A DNA stretch of 64,000 nt from Cardinalis cardinalis (lineage: Eukaryota > Chordata > Aves > Passeriformes > Cardinalidae): assembly GCA_014549065.1 (NCBI GenBank), contig JACDOX010000156.1:1610538-1674537 (forward strand), in the 5' to 3' direction. A program made the translations under genes and the position numbers. The notes below the pieces were generated by a model, which was not told where the DNA came from, ran no database searches, and saw only the letters and a program-made list of their open reading frames with translations. Numbering within the stretch: position 1 is the stretch's first letter; each line of letters begins with the position of its first letter. Below, piece by piece: positions 47,848 through 59,985 of this stretch.

Positions 47848-47866
47848 AAACAAAAAACCCCAATCC
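47780..47866 (+). repeat. Long poly(A) / A-rich tract
   Basis: About 87 bases of A with a few C interruptions; the longest pure run covers most of 47803-47846. It follows three AATAAA hexamers within about 50 bases and ends CAAACAAAAAACCCCAATCC. It could be the tail of an old retrocopied transcript, or a minus-strand G/T-rich tract of the kind seen elsewhere in the window. I could not identify a parent gene upstream of it. Confidence 0.85.
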
Positions 47867-48034
47867 TAGTCTGTTTGAGAAAAGGTATGAGCTTGAGATA
47901 AAAGAAAAGCAAAAGCACATAACAAATTTGTTTTAACATCACGTTTTCTATCATATTTGTTATGAAAGGCCGGTTTTGAAAGAAGATGTTGGCTTAATGA
48001 GAATTCTCAGAATTTATTTTTTATTTTTTACTTC

Positions 48035-48245
48035 TCCGGGTTACGGAGATGCGAACCGCTCAGCCCCTGCGGCAGTGGCCGGGCGCGGGGCGGCTGTGCC
48101 GCGTTCCGGGCCCGGCAGCGCCGCTCTCCGCTGCCCGCTCGGGACTTCGGAAGTGCCCTGCAGGAATTCAGCAGGAAGCGGCAGCGCGGCTCCTGGTGCT
48201 TGCAAGCCTTTGTTACGCGCAGCGTGAGCCGGCGGCAGGAAGGAA
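48035..48245. promoter_or_regulatory. Short CpG-rich segment, possible TJP2 alternative promoter
   Basis: About 200 bases with abundant CG dinucleotides (GGCCGGGCGCGGGGCGGC), abruptly different from AT-rich flanks. An ATG at 48049 opens MRTAQPLRQWPGAG. A possible donor AGC|GTGAGC at 48223/48224 would leave that frame in phase 1, which does not fit the TJP2 acceptor. If it is a TJP2 first exon, it would be non-coding or use another donor. It sits between the poly(A) tract and a CR1 pair, so it may instead be a remnant of inserted GC-rich sequence. Confidence 0.4.
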
Positions 48246-48334
48246 AGCAGGATTGCTTTCAGTTGGTCTGTGCCACAGGGCATATATTTAGTGTTCATAT
48301 ATGTGTAAATAAAAATTATATTTTGCTCTGCACA

Positions 48335-48785
48335 GGACATCCCCAAGAATCACACCATGTGCCTGAGAGCATTTTCCAAACACTCTCTGAGCTCTGTCAG
48401 GCTGGTGCTGGGATCACTTCCCTGGGGAGTTGTTCCAGTGCCCAATCACCCTCTGGGTGAATAACTCTTTTCTAATATCCAACCTAAGCCTCCTTTCACG
48501 TATTTCCAGGCCATTCCCTCAGGTGCTGTCACTGTCACCACAGAGAAGAGCTCAGTGCCTGCCTCTCCTCTTCCTCTCACAAGGAAGCTGTAACTGCAGT
48601 GAGGTCTGTTCTCAGTCTCCTGTTCTCCAGGCTGAACAGTCCAAGTGACCTCAGCTGTTCCTCATACAGCTTCCCCCCAAAGCCCTTCACAATCTTGGAT
48701 GCTTGCTTCTAATAGCTTTGTATCTTTTGAGGTATTGTGGTGCCCAAAACTGCGCACAGGACTTGAGGTGGCGCCACACCAGCGC
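48335..48785 (-). mobile_element. CR1 LINE fragment
   Basis: Recognised from reverse-complement CR1 blocks: CATCCCCAAGAATCACACC, CACTTCCCTGGGGAG, GTTCCAGTGCCCAATCACC, CCTCTGGGTGAATAACTC and CCAGGCTGAACAGTCC. The element lies on the minus strand, immediately next to a + strand CR1 copy. It has no coding capacity. Confidence 0.85.
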
Positions 48786-48924
48786 AGAACAGACAATCAA
48801 TAAATATATAATATAATCCATATAATATATATTTTCTCATACTATTAAAAGCCTTAAAGCCAATTGGGAACTTCTGTATTCCTGTCTTTTCCATAGAAGT
48901 CTTGTTCTCTGTTTCTTTTTATTC

Positions 48925-49935
48925 CATGCTTCTGGCTGGATGGCCAGTCCCTAAGAGTGGTGGTGAATGGGGTTAAATCCAGATGATTGCCAGAAACAAA
49001 TTGAGTTTCCTAGAGCTCAGTACTGGGTCTGGTCCTGTTTAATAACTTAGCTGATGATCTGGACAGATGACACTGTGTTGGGTTAGAGTGCTGATCTGCT
49101 TGCTGGAGGGTAGGAAGCCTCCATACAGGGATCTGGACAGGCTGGATCCATGGTCCAAGACCAAGGGCATGAGGGTCAGCAAGACCAAAGGATGGGTCCT
49201 CCACTTTCATCAGAACCCCAGGCAGTGCTACAGGCTGTGGACAGAGTGGCTGGAAAGCTGCCCAGCAGTAAAGGGCCTGGGGGTGCTGGTTGACAGCAGC
49301 TGAACATGAACCAGTTGTGCCCAGGTGGCCAAACAGGCCACTGGCATGCTGACCTGTATCGGCAATAGCCTAGCCAGCAGGATGAGGGAAGTGATTGTCC
49401 GTGTGTACTCAGCACTAGTGAGGTCACACCTGAAATCCTGTCTAGGCCCCTCATTCCAAGAAAGACATTGGATTGCTGGAGTGTGTCTGGAGAAGGGAAA
49501 CACAACTGGTGAGGGGTCTGGAGCACAAGCCCTGTGAGGAGCAGCTGAGGGAGTTGGGGGTGTTAAACCTGGAGAAAAGGAGATCAGGGATGACCTCATT
49601 ACTCTCTACAACTGCCTGAAAGGTGGGTGTAGCCAGGTGGGTGTGGGTCTCTTCTCCCAGACAGCTAGTGACAAAATGAGAGGACATAGGCTCAGGTTGT
49701 GCCAGGAGGATGTTTCAGTTCAATATTAGGAAAGGTTTCTTCATAGAAAGTGTTATCAAACATTGGAACAAGTTACCAAGTGTTGTGTTTGAGTCACCAT
49801 CCCTGGANGTGTTTAAAAGCTGTGTAGGTATACCTTAGGGATATGGTTTAGTGGTGATCCTGGCAGTGTTACATTAACAGGTGGATTCAGTGATCTTGGA
49901 GGCCATTTCCAACCTAAATGATTCTATGATTTAAT
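48925..49935 (+). mobile_element. CR1 LINE, 3' kilobase with decayed reverse-transcriptase end
   Basis: Plus-strand CR1 of about 1 kb. The 5' part corresponds to the end of ORF2 (GGTGGTGAATGGGGTTAAATCC, then AGTACTGGGTCTGGTCCTG). The middle carries CTGAGGGAGTTGGGGGTGTT and CTCTACAACTGCCTGAAAGG. The 3' end reads CAACCTAAATGATTCTATGA, the diagnostic CR1 terminus. Stops and indels break the ORF2 remnant, and an internal deletion seems to remove sequence near 49060. One ambiguous base is at 49808. It is a dead 5'-truncated copy. Confidence 0.92.
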
Positions 49936-52245
49936 CTGTCCCTTTTATAAATTCTTGTTTTCCTAGTACATCCTTTAAAGAAGCCTCATGTGTTGTCCAA
50001 GTTGAATTTAGCTGCAGAGTTCTAATATTTGTTCAGCCATCTCCCTTGGCCTACCAGTTCAGCTGACAGAAATGGCAAAAGAGTAATTCAGTGAGAAAAA
50101 ATGAGGATGTTTTTGTGGCTTTAGAAAGCTGTCTTGGCTTCTTTTTAAGAACTGAACAGCAGAATTCACAGAGTCAAGGGGCTGCATGTAAATGAGCAGG
50201 AGGAGTGTGGAAACTGTGATGGCCAGAAAGAATTTGTTTAGTTCATACCATGCAAAGCTGTACCTCAGCCTATGAGGTTGTGTGTTTGTGAAGGAAAACC
50301 TGTATAGCCAAAGATGAAAAGGCGTGTTGGTCTTGTGAGAACCTTCCAAAAGTGCTCATTTTTAGAGACAAGGAAACTTTAACAAGTCTGAGAAGGAGAA
50401 AGCACCTAGAAAACAAGAGAACAAACAAAAATACAATGCACCATGGATTTTCATAAGCAATTTCTAAGGTGAATTGTGACTTGACACTAAAATATTTTAA
50501 TAAAATCCTGATTCTCCCTTTTCTTCCTTCAAAAATGCCTGTCCCACTTTCTGAAAATTTTCAGTATAATTGGTAAATGTTTGGTAAAAATATGCAGGAA
50601 ATACAGTTTTCCTAGAGAGTATCTTACTGCCTTGAACTGAAAAAATTTCCCCAAAAACAAGCTGCTTTTTTTTTTCCTTCCCCAAAGAAAAAAAAGCATA
50701 CTGTATGCATTACTCAAATATTTATGTGTGTATATATAGCCTCCCCATTTTTATTTAGGTGCCTCCTTAGTACAGAGTTGGAACAAAACAGAGCTTTACA
50801 GCGCCCTATGCTATAATCCACCAAAGGGATGCCTTATGCCACATCCTTTACTGTCTTCTTTTCAGTGTCCAGGTTAGTCCCTTTCTATTTTGGAATTGCA
50901 GAAAAATTAAATATTTACAAAACTCAAATCTCATGCCTCTATTTTGATGTAGGTTTGGTTTATTTTGGGCTTTTTTTTTTCCTGTGAGCCATTTGAAGAA
51001 TACTTCTGCAGAGGCTGCTGCACTGGGCGGATTGTGCAATATCTTTCATTTCATTTAAGCTTTGTTGTCATTTAAATGCTGTGAGCCAGATGAAGTGATA
51101 TATTTTGCATTAAAAAGCATACAACTTATCAAAGATCCAGATCAGCATAGATCTTCTCTGTGTGTGAAACCTTTTTCCATCCCCTTGGGCTAATTTGTTA
51201 AACAGTTTTTTGTCCACTGGGAGATCTGGGGCATTATGCTGTGAATGTTAATATCAGGGCTACAGTGCAAATGAGACCTAGATGCATTTGTCAATTAATA
51301 TTCTCAATAGTTTGATGAACAGTGCTGTTGCCCTTCATCTCCTCAGTTCTGGGTAGAAGTGGATTCTGGTTCAGTTTGCAGTCTGGAAGGTATTTGTTGA
51401 GTCATAGTGCAAGAAGAGGTAGAAATGAATGCAGGTTCTGCCACCCTGGAATTCTTCCTCACCTGTTATCTGGCTCAAACTCCCACAATAGGAGAAGGTT
51501 GATCCCTGTTTTCCAGTTACAGGGGCTGTTGTCCTGCAAGACTTGCATTTGACAGAAATGGAGGAAATCTGTGTGTTGGCTTCCTTGCACAACACTTAGG
51601 CTGCTTGACTTGAAGTCAAGAAACCTAAATTATGCTCTTGGCTCTGCAGTTAAGAGCTTTGGTACTGGTTGATTTGTAAGAAGTAGTAGTTTCGCTGACT
51701 GGAAGCAAAAGTCATAGTGAAATAGTGCTCAGCACAGTGTCAAGTAATGACTGTGGGCATTGTTGTCATGATGGATTCATAGTATTCCTGAAAGAAGTGA
51801 AACAAAAGACCGTTTCATTATTGTTTAGTTAACTGTAGTTAGCCATTCTCATTTGGTCATTTTAAAAGTTTTCATGAAACTTAAGAAGTAAAGATTGGTT
51901 TGTGAATGCCTGGAATAGGCTTGTCGTATTTTATGCAGTATTTACTGGTACTGTTTTAGATAGAACTTACAATTTATAGCAACCGAATGGTATAACTCCT
52001 GGGTGAAATATGATTAAGAAAAGCTTTAAACAACATCTTGGCTTTTACATGAAAAATGGTTTGTGTTTCTTTATAGTGCCATTCAACTTACCATGATTTT
52101 ATCTTATTTAACTATGAAAAACAAATTTTTAGAAACATTATGCTCAATTTATGGTTTTTTTAGGTCTTTTTAGGCAGCCTTTCAGATTGCTGTTTCTACA
52201 TGCATTGTGTAAAAAAAGCAGTTTCTGACACAAGGTCTGATAATA
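49936..52245. other. Presumed TJP2 intron
   Basis: AT-rich DNA, no supported feature. Confidence 0.5.
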
Positions 52246-52352
52246 CACAAAATCACAGATTGATTTGGGTTGGAAGGGACTTAAAAAATAATGTAATTCC
52301 AACTCCCTTGCCATGAGCAGGGAGAACTTCCACTTGACCAGGTTGCTGATGA
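52246..52352 (-). mobile_element. CR1 LINE 3' fragment
   Basis: Contains AAATCACAGATTGATTTGG, GGTTGGAAGGGACTTA and CTCCCTTGCCATGAGCAGGG, the reverse complement of the CR1 3' end. It is a short minus-strand remnant of about 105 bases. Confidence 0.82.
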
Positions 52353-55300
52353 ATGCGTTTGTTACCTTGCCAATAGAGCAAACGTATTTTGCTAATATTT
52401 GTTCTTGTTGAGTAATTTGGATGAAAGCAAACCTTATATAATGTAACTGATAATTTTCCATTAGCGGGAAGAGGAAGAAAGGTTGTCTGTCTCATTTCTA
52501 TGTGAATTCTTTCTTCTCCTTCAAAAATTTCTATTCCATGTCAGAAGTATACTTGTGTGTACAGTTTGTGACTTTTTTTCCCCCAGCTTCCTGCATCCTG
52601 ATAATATAACCCATTGTGATGTTAGCAACCATTTTTGATTTTACTGGAATGTGAAAGCAGAATATGGTCTTTTACAATGGAACTGTACCTTAAATTTCTT
52701 CCTTGTGCCCCTAGGAGGAAAGAGAAGACATTTTTGCTGTTGTTGAAGAGCAGTAATCTTTTACTTCAAGTGGATATCTTTTGCAAACTGTTTTTTATCA
52801 TTTGTCTTTACTTAATTTGAGCCATTCATCATTCTAGGAAAATGTTTCTTGAGGAGGATCTGTTGCTGTTCTGGCAGTTGCTGTATTGGTGCAGGAACCT
52901 ATATGAAAAATAGGATATGCTTCTCTGAATCAGAGTGATAATTGGTAGAAAATAAGGTACCTCTTTTTGTGCAAGATGCTGGCTGTATTGTGAATGATCC
53001 ATGGGCAAAGGTAGTTTTTTTTCATTTTCCTGGATCCTGATCAAAGGTCTGCTGTATCATGCACAGGTAATTTGTGGGAGCGCACCAACTGGAGCCTTCT
53101 TCCTAGTGGCTTCCTCACTGCACCAGAAAGGCCCGATAAAGGTCCTATTCCTCTTCAGCTACATTTCATTATGTTAGGAATACTTGGCAAGCTTTGGCTA
53201 TGCAGCTTGTGTTCCATCATCATCATCATTTTGTAGACATCTTTAATAACCTGGGCTGTGGCATTCAGCTGAAAAAGAGATGTGGTATTTCACACCGCAC
53301 ACTGATGTACAGATTGCTTCTTATTTCACTGAGCCTTCACTCTATACAGAGGGCATTTCTTTAGTGTTACCCAGAAACAGAAGTGGATCAGGATCTTTGA
53401 AAGCCTGTAAATCTAAGGCCACCCTTTTTTGTCCATCATAATTGCCTTTATGAGGGCAGGTGAGATGTAAGGGCAGTTTCTCTGATAGTGTAACTTGTCT
53501 TTGAGACCAGGAATACTTACATCTTGATGCAGCTTTGGACTCCCTCCACCTGGCTGTTCCTATCAGAGGCTAGAAGAGTCTCTGCCCCTCTGTCTCTTAC
53601 AAGTGGATAGCTTTCACTTGAACTTGAAGTTCTTGTTTATCTTTGTTGTATAAGTCTTTAGGGAAAACCTAGACTCAGCTTACATCCATAGTAGCATACG
53701 AAGGGGAGGACAGGAAAAATTGGAGGGCAAGGACCTCTTTTTTTGTGTGTTACTTCCATAATTGAGCCAATAAGACTGTTTAAGGTGCCCTTTCTGCTTG
53801 CTTGGACAGATTGTGTCTTGCTTGTATAGATTATATGTGGGGAAATGCCCTTTTTCTTCCTTGTTTTTAGAGGAGGAGATCAAAACATAGTGCTAGGTTT
53901 AAAACTTTGACCCCAGGGTGAGTGGACAGATGCAGCCTGCTGCTGTAAGATTTTGTTTTGATGTTCTGAGGTTGCTTGGTTGAGTTTTTTGAGACCTCTC
54001 TTTTTCTTCTCACCTTCCCCAGTTTATAAACCAGATCATCATGCTTAGTTTTCTTTCCCCACATGATTCACAAATATTTTATTATCAGGATAGACTCCCA
54101 GAAAGAACCAGAGGGTGTATCTGTCATTGGAATTGAGCTTGCTTTAAAAAAGTTTCAGTTTTAAATGTCTGTGGATAATAGGTGTGATATGTAGAAGGGT
54201 TGCAATTGCCTTCACTCCTTGTGCTAGGAGTGAAGTTAGATTATAGTTTCCCTTTATAGTTATTTTTTGTGAAGGGGCATGCAGGTAAAGTGAAAGGATA
54301 GTGTCTGGGACAATGCTTGTTTGGAGTTTTTCATCTCCGTTTAGAAGGATTGAGTTGAGGTATTCCTATTCTGGAGATACTGTTTTCCTTCAAAATTAAA
54401 CATCCAAATACAAACACCTGCATCCTTCTGTTAATTCTCTGGTCTCCTCACTTGCAGTAACGTTCCTAGATTTCTTGATTATTTTTTAAAATTTCAGAAA
54501 AATTTCATTTTAAATTTTGGTGGAGACAATCCATTCATTTTTCTCATTATATTCCTTTAAAGAAAAAGGATAGTCCAAAACCAAAAAAAGAAGAGTCCTT
54601 GCTATTATAACTGCTTCAGCTCATGGATAATGTTTCACAATTTTTATTCTCTTATGTCATCATGGTCTTTTCTTCTCTATTTGGAGTACTTCTGAAGGTT
54701 TTTCAGGGCAAGGGGGAAGCTGTGCTAAAAAAGCACAGCTAGAGAAGTCTCAAAGACATACTTATATTTGTTTCTTTTTTCCTGCCCTTTTTGTATAAAT
54801 AAATAAAAAAATACCAGTTTTGGAGACTGTGAATGTGAGTCTGTTGAGAGGAATGTGCTCCTTAAAAATGTTGATGGAGATTCTAAACTATTTTCACCAA
54901 ACCCTAATAAAAGTCTTTCTCATGTACAAGTGAGTAGCCTAAGTTGGGGGCTGGTGTCATTGTGCTTCTCCTGCATCCCGTTGGTGTTCACTCTTGGCCG
55001 CTCAGTCATGAAGGTGCTAGCCTCTGTTCATCCTAGTTTGGCTGGCTAGTGCAGAGGTGGGCTCACAGTCAAAATACAGAATGCTGAATTCAGTCTTCAT
55101 TTTGAATGGAAAAACTGAAACACATGCTTTGTCCCACTGTGGTCCTCCTACCCACTATTCTCCCTAATTGCATCCCCCTCAAAAAAAAAAAACCAAAAAT
55201 ACTCAACAAAAAAACTCCACTGAAAAATTAACAAGACAGCCCTTCACATTTTCCACTGCTGTCTAAATTAATAGTCTTTAACAGTTAAAATTGCTCTGCT

Positions 55301-56037
55301 AGTCTGCTAGTGAAAAGTGAAATCTTTGTATAAAGGTTTTGGTTAGCAGTGTGTACAAAACTTGGTATGTCTTCCTGTCTGTTCACTGCCTGTGAAACTT
55401 ACATAAAGTCTAGGGGAAAAGTTCACTTGAGGCTTGAATTTCACAGCATTCATGCAGCATAAATGGGAGCGATAGCTTGACCTATTTTCCAATAAAGTAA
55501 CCTATCTGTTTGGCTCTACAATTAGCTTATCGTTCTTACAAATGATACTTTACTAAATGTTTGATGGCAAATACTGTTATTTGCAGTGAGTACAATTTTG
55601 TATTTATTTCTCCTTTTTCTTGCTGGAGCCAAGCCCACACAGTTCTGTAAAATATTATAGTCAGTATATGAATTTCCAGATCGTCTGTGCTGTGCTTCTT
55701 AAGCCTCTTTTCTTGTAAGTTTAAATTAGGTTCCTGGTTGGGTGAACCCCTCTGTGCTTGGAAGAAGAGTAAGGTGCTGCATAGTGATCTGTTTTCAACA
55801 GTTCCTTTTAAAACAAACAGACATAAGATTACAGCACTGCATTTTTCTGGGAGTTAGTTAAACTCACAGTACGTTTCCTTGCTGCGGTTTTGATGTGTTT
55901 CTGTGTGAAACTGACGGCAGGATTTGTTAGAGTATGTAGGCCACTATTGTATTAGAATTACATAACCATGTTGAGTGGTGGAAACAGATGAAAAGACGGG
56001 ATGTACGGCGCTCCCTCACAGATTATATCCTGCAACA
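52353..56037. other. Presumed TJP2 intron
   Basis: AT-rich DNA. A short CATCATCATCATCATT run lies near 53217-53232. No exon is supported until the candidate start at 56038. Confidence 0.5.
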
Positions 56038-56109
56038 ATGAAGACAGCTCAAGCTCTGCAGAGAATGTGGTCACATGCAGTCAAAAAGTTGGGGATTTTG
56101 AAAGGGCAC
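56038..56109 (+). CDS. TJP2: Candidate alternative first coding exon of TJP2 (MKTAQAL type)
   Basis: An ATG at 56038 opens 24 codons, MKTAQALQRMWSHAVKK followed by LGILKGH, ending at the consensus donor CAC|GTGAGT. The phase is 0, so splicing to the acceptor at 59932 gives KGH-APG-MEELIWEQ in frame. The ATG follows CAACA, with an A at -3. The frame upstream is open back to a TGA at 55972-55974 without another ATG. The peptide is basic and amphipathic-looking, unlike the GC-rich starts, and would place a short helix-prone leader before PDZ1. I have an unverified recollection of predicted TJP2 isoforms beginning MKTAQAL. There is no CpG island here, which would fit a tissue-restricted promoter. 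It is the nearest candidate start to the common exon, about 3.8 kb upstream. Confidence 0.6.
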
Positions 56110-59100
56110 GTGAGTTGCTTTTTGTTACATCTTGCTCCACGTCTTTTCTTCCCCTCCTCCCTTCATATATCCCTCCCCTCTCCAACTCACTTTTATAGCC
56201 TGGTGATTGTTGTGGCAGGTCTTCTGGTTTTGCTCTTCTTTCGGCATGAATGAAGTTGTCTTCGGTGATCTCTCAGTAGCCAGTAATTGTGTAAATCTCT
56301 TGATGACTGTCAGTTAGAGCTGCAACAGCTGCCTGTTTGTTGCACACTGGCGATTTTAGCACTTTGACTAGTTTCCTGCCCAAGATTCTGCTAAACAGTC
56401 TATTTTGGGTATTTAGAAAGCACCTGTCATTTTAGTATATGAGCATTAGGCAGATTTAAGCAAATCCTGACTACAGTGTTCTAATTAGAAATGGATTGAC
56501 TATAGTCCCTAATGAATTTAGACTAGCTAATTACAATAATTTGCATTTACTGCAGGTAACCTGTTGTCTTTGTGAAACCTGGGTGGTAAAACAGTTACTG
56601 TTAGTAACTGGAGGTGGGGTTCTTAACCATTTTGCCTGCCTTTCTCTCTCCAGTGTTTTGGTGTGCAATCTTGCAGTGAAACTGCGATCCTGTAAGGAAT
56701 GCACAAGCTGCTCAGGATCCCTTTGTGTTTCCTTACAGATGAAGTATGAAGAAATTGGCAAGGTGATGAAGGCTTTTCATAACTCATCACTTGATGCATT
56801 CAGAGGAGAATCACATCACTAAATGTGGAGTGCAGGAATTTCACAGTTCGGGTGGAGACTTAGATATTAGTTTTGATCAAGTCCCCAACTGATGATTTGT
56901 AACATTTGTAGTCTCTCACTCCCTCTCAGTCCTCTCTTCTTCATTACTCTGATGGTATGGGTTAGCATTGTGACAATGGCAAGTAGCATTACATTTTATA
57001 ATGTTAAAGAGATTGTTGTTTGGAGATTGTTTTTGCCTTACGGGCTTCCAAGGTGAGCATTCAGTTCTTCGAACTGTGTTGCAGAGCCTGCATTGCTTTA
57101 TTAGTAGGGCAGAGCTAGTTGTGTTGTCTTGGTAATTACATAGTACAAAATCAGCTTTGCAAGTACATAGTGTGCTTTCCTTTTCTGATGCAGAGTACAG
57201 CAAATGGGAGACAGTTTCCCAAGGAGCAGTTTCAAAAAATTGATTACTTTACAGATACTTGCAAGTTTAAAAGTGAATTACCTAATTCTCTTGTTGAATT
57301 TTCAGTAACAGTTTCCAGGTACAAATAAACCTCAAAGATGTACTTGGAATATACCTGAAACAGTCACTGATACTATGAGGATCTTTTTCTAGGCACAAAT
57401 GAGATCATACTATGGGCTTGGCATCTTGCAAGACCTTAATTTTAGTGTCTGTAGGCAGTAGTTTCTCTTTCATTCTTACTACTTTTTTTTTTTTTTTTTG
57501 ACCAGATGCCATAAAACTTACTTGTCAGAGTAAAGTAAATTAACTCTGTAGGCTTATGATGCTTTGGTTTACAATCCAGTACATCTCTCCACTTGTGCAC
57601 AAGGTTATACTTATGCCACTGCTCATGGAAGGCCTAGTTTTCTGGAAGGAAATTCCCGTAAGTTTCCTATTTCATATCCTTACGTCTGTCCATGATACCT
57701 TTACAGTACTTTCCTCAGTCCTTTTCCTGCAGTGTTGTACTGAATAAGCAGTCATTTCTCAGGCCTGTCTCTGTCCCCATGGGTAGTAAGCTCCCCGTGA
57801 GTGCGTCCTGCCTGCCTTACTCTTGCACCTGCTCAGAGCTGGCCTCAGTATTCTTGGCGGGGAGGTAGTGTTGGTAGGAGCTGCATACAGTGCAAACTGA
57901 ATTTAAGTGATGTTTGTGTTACATGTGTAGGTTGTTGAGGCTTGTTTACCAACAGGAGGGTGGAAAAGATTTTCCATCTTCTGTGCTTCTACAAAATTTG
58001 AACCTATCTGCTTGTTCTTCAGATTTTACCCATCATTTGGTACTGACTTTCATTTCTAAAAGTTTATTAGGTGAAGTCAGATGGAATTTAAATGACACTG
58101 AGACCCCTCTTCAGCACAGACTCATTTTTTGCAGAGCTTAAAAATACATGGAAAAGCAGGACTGCAGGAAGGGTCGGTAGTAGGTAAACTGTTCCCTACA
58201 TGCCAGATAAGCAAGCCTAGTCACTTCCATTTACGGCAGCATCGCAGCAGTTTGAAAGAAGAGCTTAGTTAAGGACAAATTTTTCACTTGTGGCAGATTC
58301 TCTGTGTAAGGGAATGTATCAAGTGTGTTCAGTTTCAGATAGCTGAAAGCTTTGACATGTTAGCTGGTTAAATGGCAATACCAGATAAAATAATTTTACT
58401 ATGTGATTCAGCACATTCAACACTGACCCCAAGACACATGTGTTTTAATACTAATAGTTATGAACACATTCTTGTCTGACCTAGACAAGTCAAAATTTAG
58501 AAGCAATTACTTATATGTATTACTTTTAATATAATCCATCATTTCCTACATCTATTTCTAATTTTCTTTGTAATTACACACCAGAGATTCTGGAAACTGG
58601 GAAGCATTGTTCATTTTCTGGCAGAACAGTGGAAATTTAACACTGTTCAGTGTTGTAAAATTCATGGTAAGAATGCTGAATGTTTTGCATATTCCTTCAG
58701 GATCTCTGAACAGGACTTTCTTTTGTTTTTCAATACAGTGAATGTGCAATGGCAAATGTAAATCTAGTTTCTCTTTGTGGTGCACAGAATCAACTGGAAC
58801 TATACAAAAAGGGTTTTTTTGCATATGAGAAATAACATCCATAGCTTGTTGAACGGTTGTTCACTGCCAGAAGTCTTTGAAAATGCAAAGGATGCCTTAA
58901 AGTACTGGCATACCCTTCTTGTGTCACTTCTCTGTCTAATGTTTTGGAGTTTAGCTGTCATTACTCCTGTGATGCCTTTAAAAAGACCATTAAGTCTGAG
59001 CTGAGCTTTTGTCTGAGATTCAGTGTTCTGAGATAAAGGAAGACCACTTTCATTAAAAACAAGTAAAACCCGTGGCTTGAGTATGTGCATGCACATCCTT

Positions 59101-59931
59101 ATGCAAGGCCTGTATTTTTCTTCTGCAACGGACGCTTTCCATTTTGAAATGTTTTCAGTGTCATTTTTCTGCATATGTGGCTCATTTCTCTCCTAGTTTT
59201 ACAGGGCAGACACTGAAGGGGCTGGCTGTGTACTATATGATGCATCACAGCTGGGTGATTATTCTGTATTGTATTTTAAGCTGTGGTGTTGGAAAGGTTT
59301 CAGGTTATATCATGTAAGATAAAAGTGATCAGTTTTAACTGGAAATGTGGAACAAAAAGGTCTCTGAGCAGTGTCACAGAAATGGCTATACCTGTACTAT
59401 ATAGTGATATATTGTGTTTTCCTGTAAAATTTAATTTCTTGATGGGGACCTAAATATTTAGCTATGTAATTCATAGTGGACAAAACATTTTGTTAAATCC
59501 ACATGAACAAGGCACAAGAGATCTGAAGTCTAGTTCACTTTGAAAACCTCAGTTTCAACTGCTAATCTTACTGGGTACTGGGACAGAAAGGTCTTCCATA
59601 AGTATTTTATGTGTTATTTGAATCAGGGCTATAGACTGCTAGTTGATCTGAATTAAATACTTTTGCTGAATAAGGATTTTTCCAGAAAATCAGAATGAGC
59701 TGTTGAATCAGTGAAACGTGAAGGGATTCTACCACTCTGGACCTATTAATATTTTTTTCCTTTTTAAAGAAAAATTGTCATAATTTAAAATATGTTAATT
59801 TCATAAGAATTCTCCAAAAATATTAGAATATGCAAATTATTTTTAAACCTGTGTTTTAGTTGGGTATTTCACATTTTAATTTAAATAGTTATGTGCTATG
59901 TGTTTTTCTAATTGGTTTCTGTGTGCAACAG
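56110..59931 (+). other. TJP2: TJP2 intron before the common exon
   Basis: AT-rich intronic DNA with a T17 run at 57483-57499. No additional exon is supported. Confidence 0.6.
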
Positions 59932-59985
59932 GCCCCAGGCATGGAAGAGCTGATATGGGAACAGTACACAGTGACCTTACAAAAG
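59932..59985 (+). CDS. TJP2: TJP2 common exon 2 (ZO-2 start MEELIWEQ)
   Basis: A 54-base exon between the acceptor GTGTGCAACAG and the donor AAG|GTGAGT, phase 0 at both ends. It encodes APG followed by MEELIWEQYTVTLQK, identical to vertebrate ZO-2 as I know it. Human ZO-2 isoform A reads through APG from an upstream leader exon, whereas the C form initiates at this internal methionine (59941). The sequence leads directly into PDZ domain 1. ZO-2 is a MAGUK scaffold at tight junctions that links claudins and ZO-1 to the actin cytoskeleton and also shuttles to the nucleus. Because this exon is phase 0 on its 5' side, any alternative first exon must end in phase 0. That constraint was used to judge the upstream candidates. 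Confidence 0.97.

Noticed and set aside
47558..47954. Minus-strand open frames of 60-120 codons over the poly(A) tract
   Set aside because: The poly-Phe core is the translation of the homopolymer; the flanks show no similarity.
49010..49687. Open frames of 66-123 codons within the + strand CR1
   Set aside because: They are frames of a decayed retrotransposon, mostly antisense, with no intact reverse-transcriptase motif.
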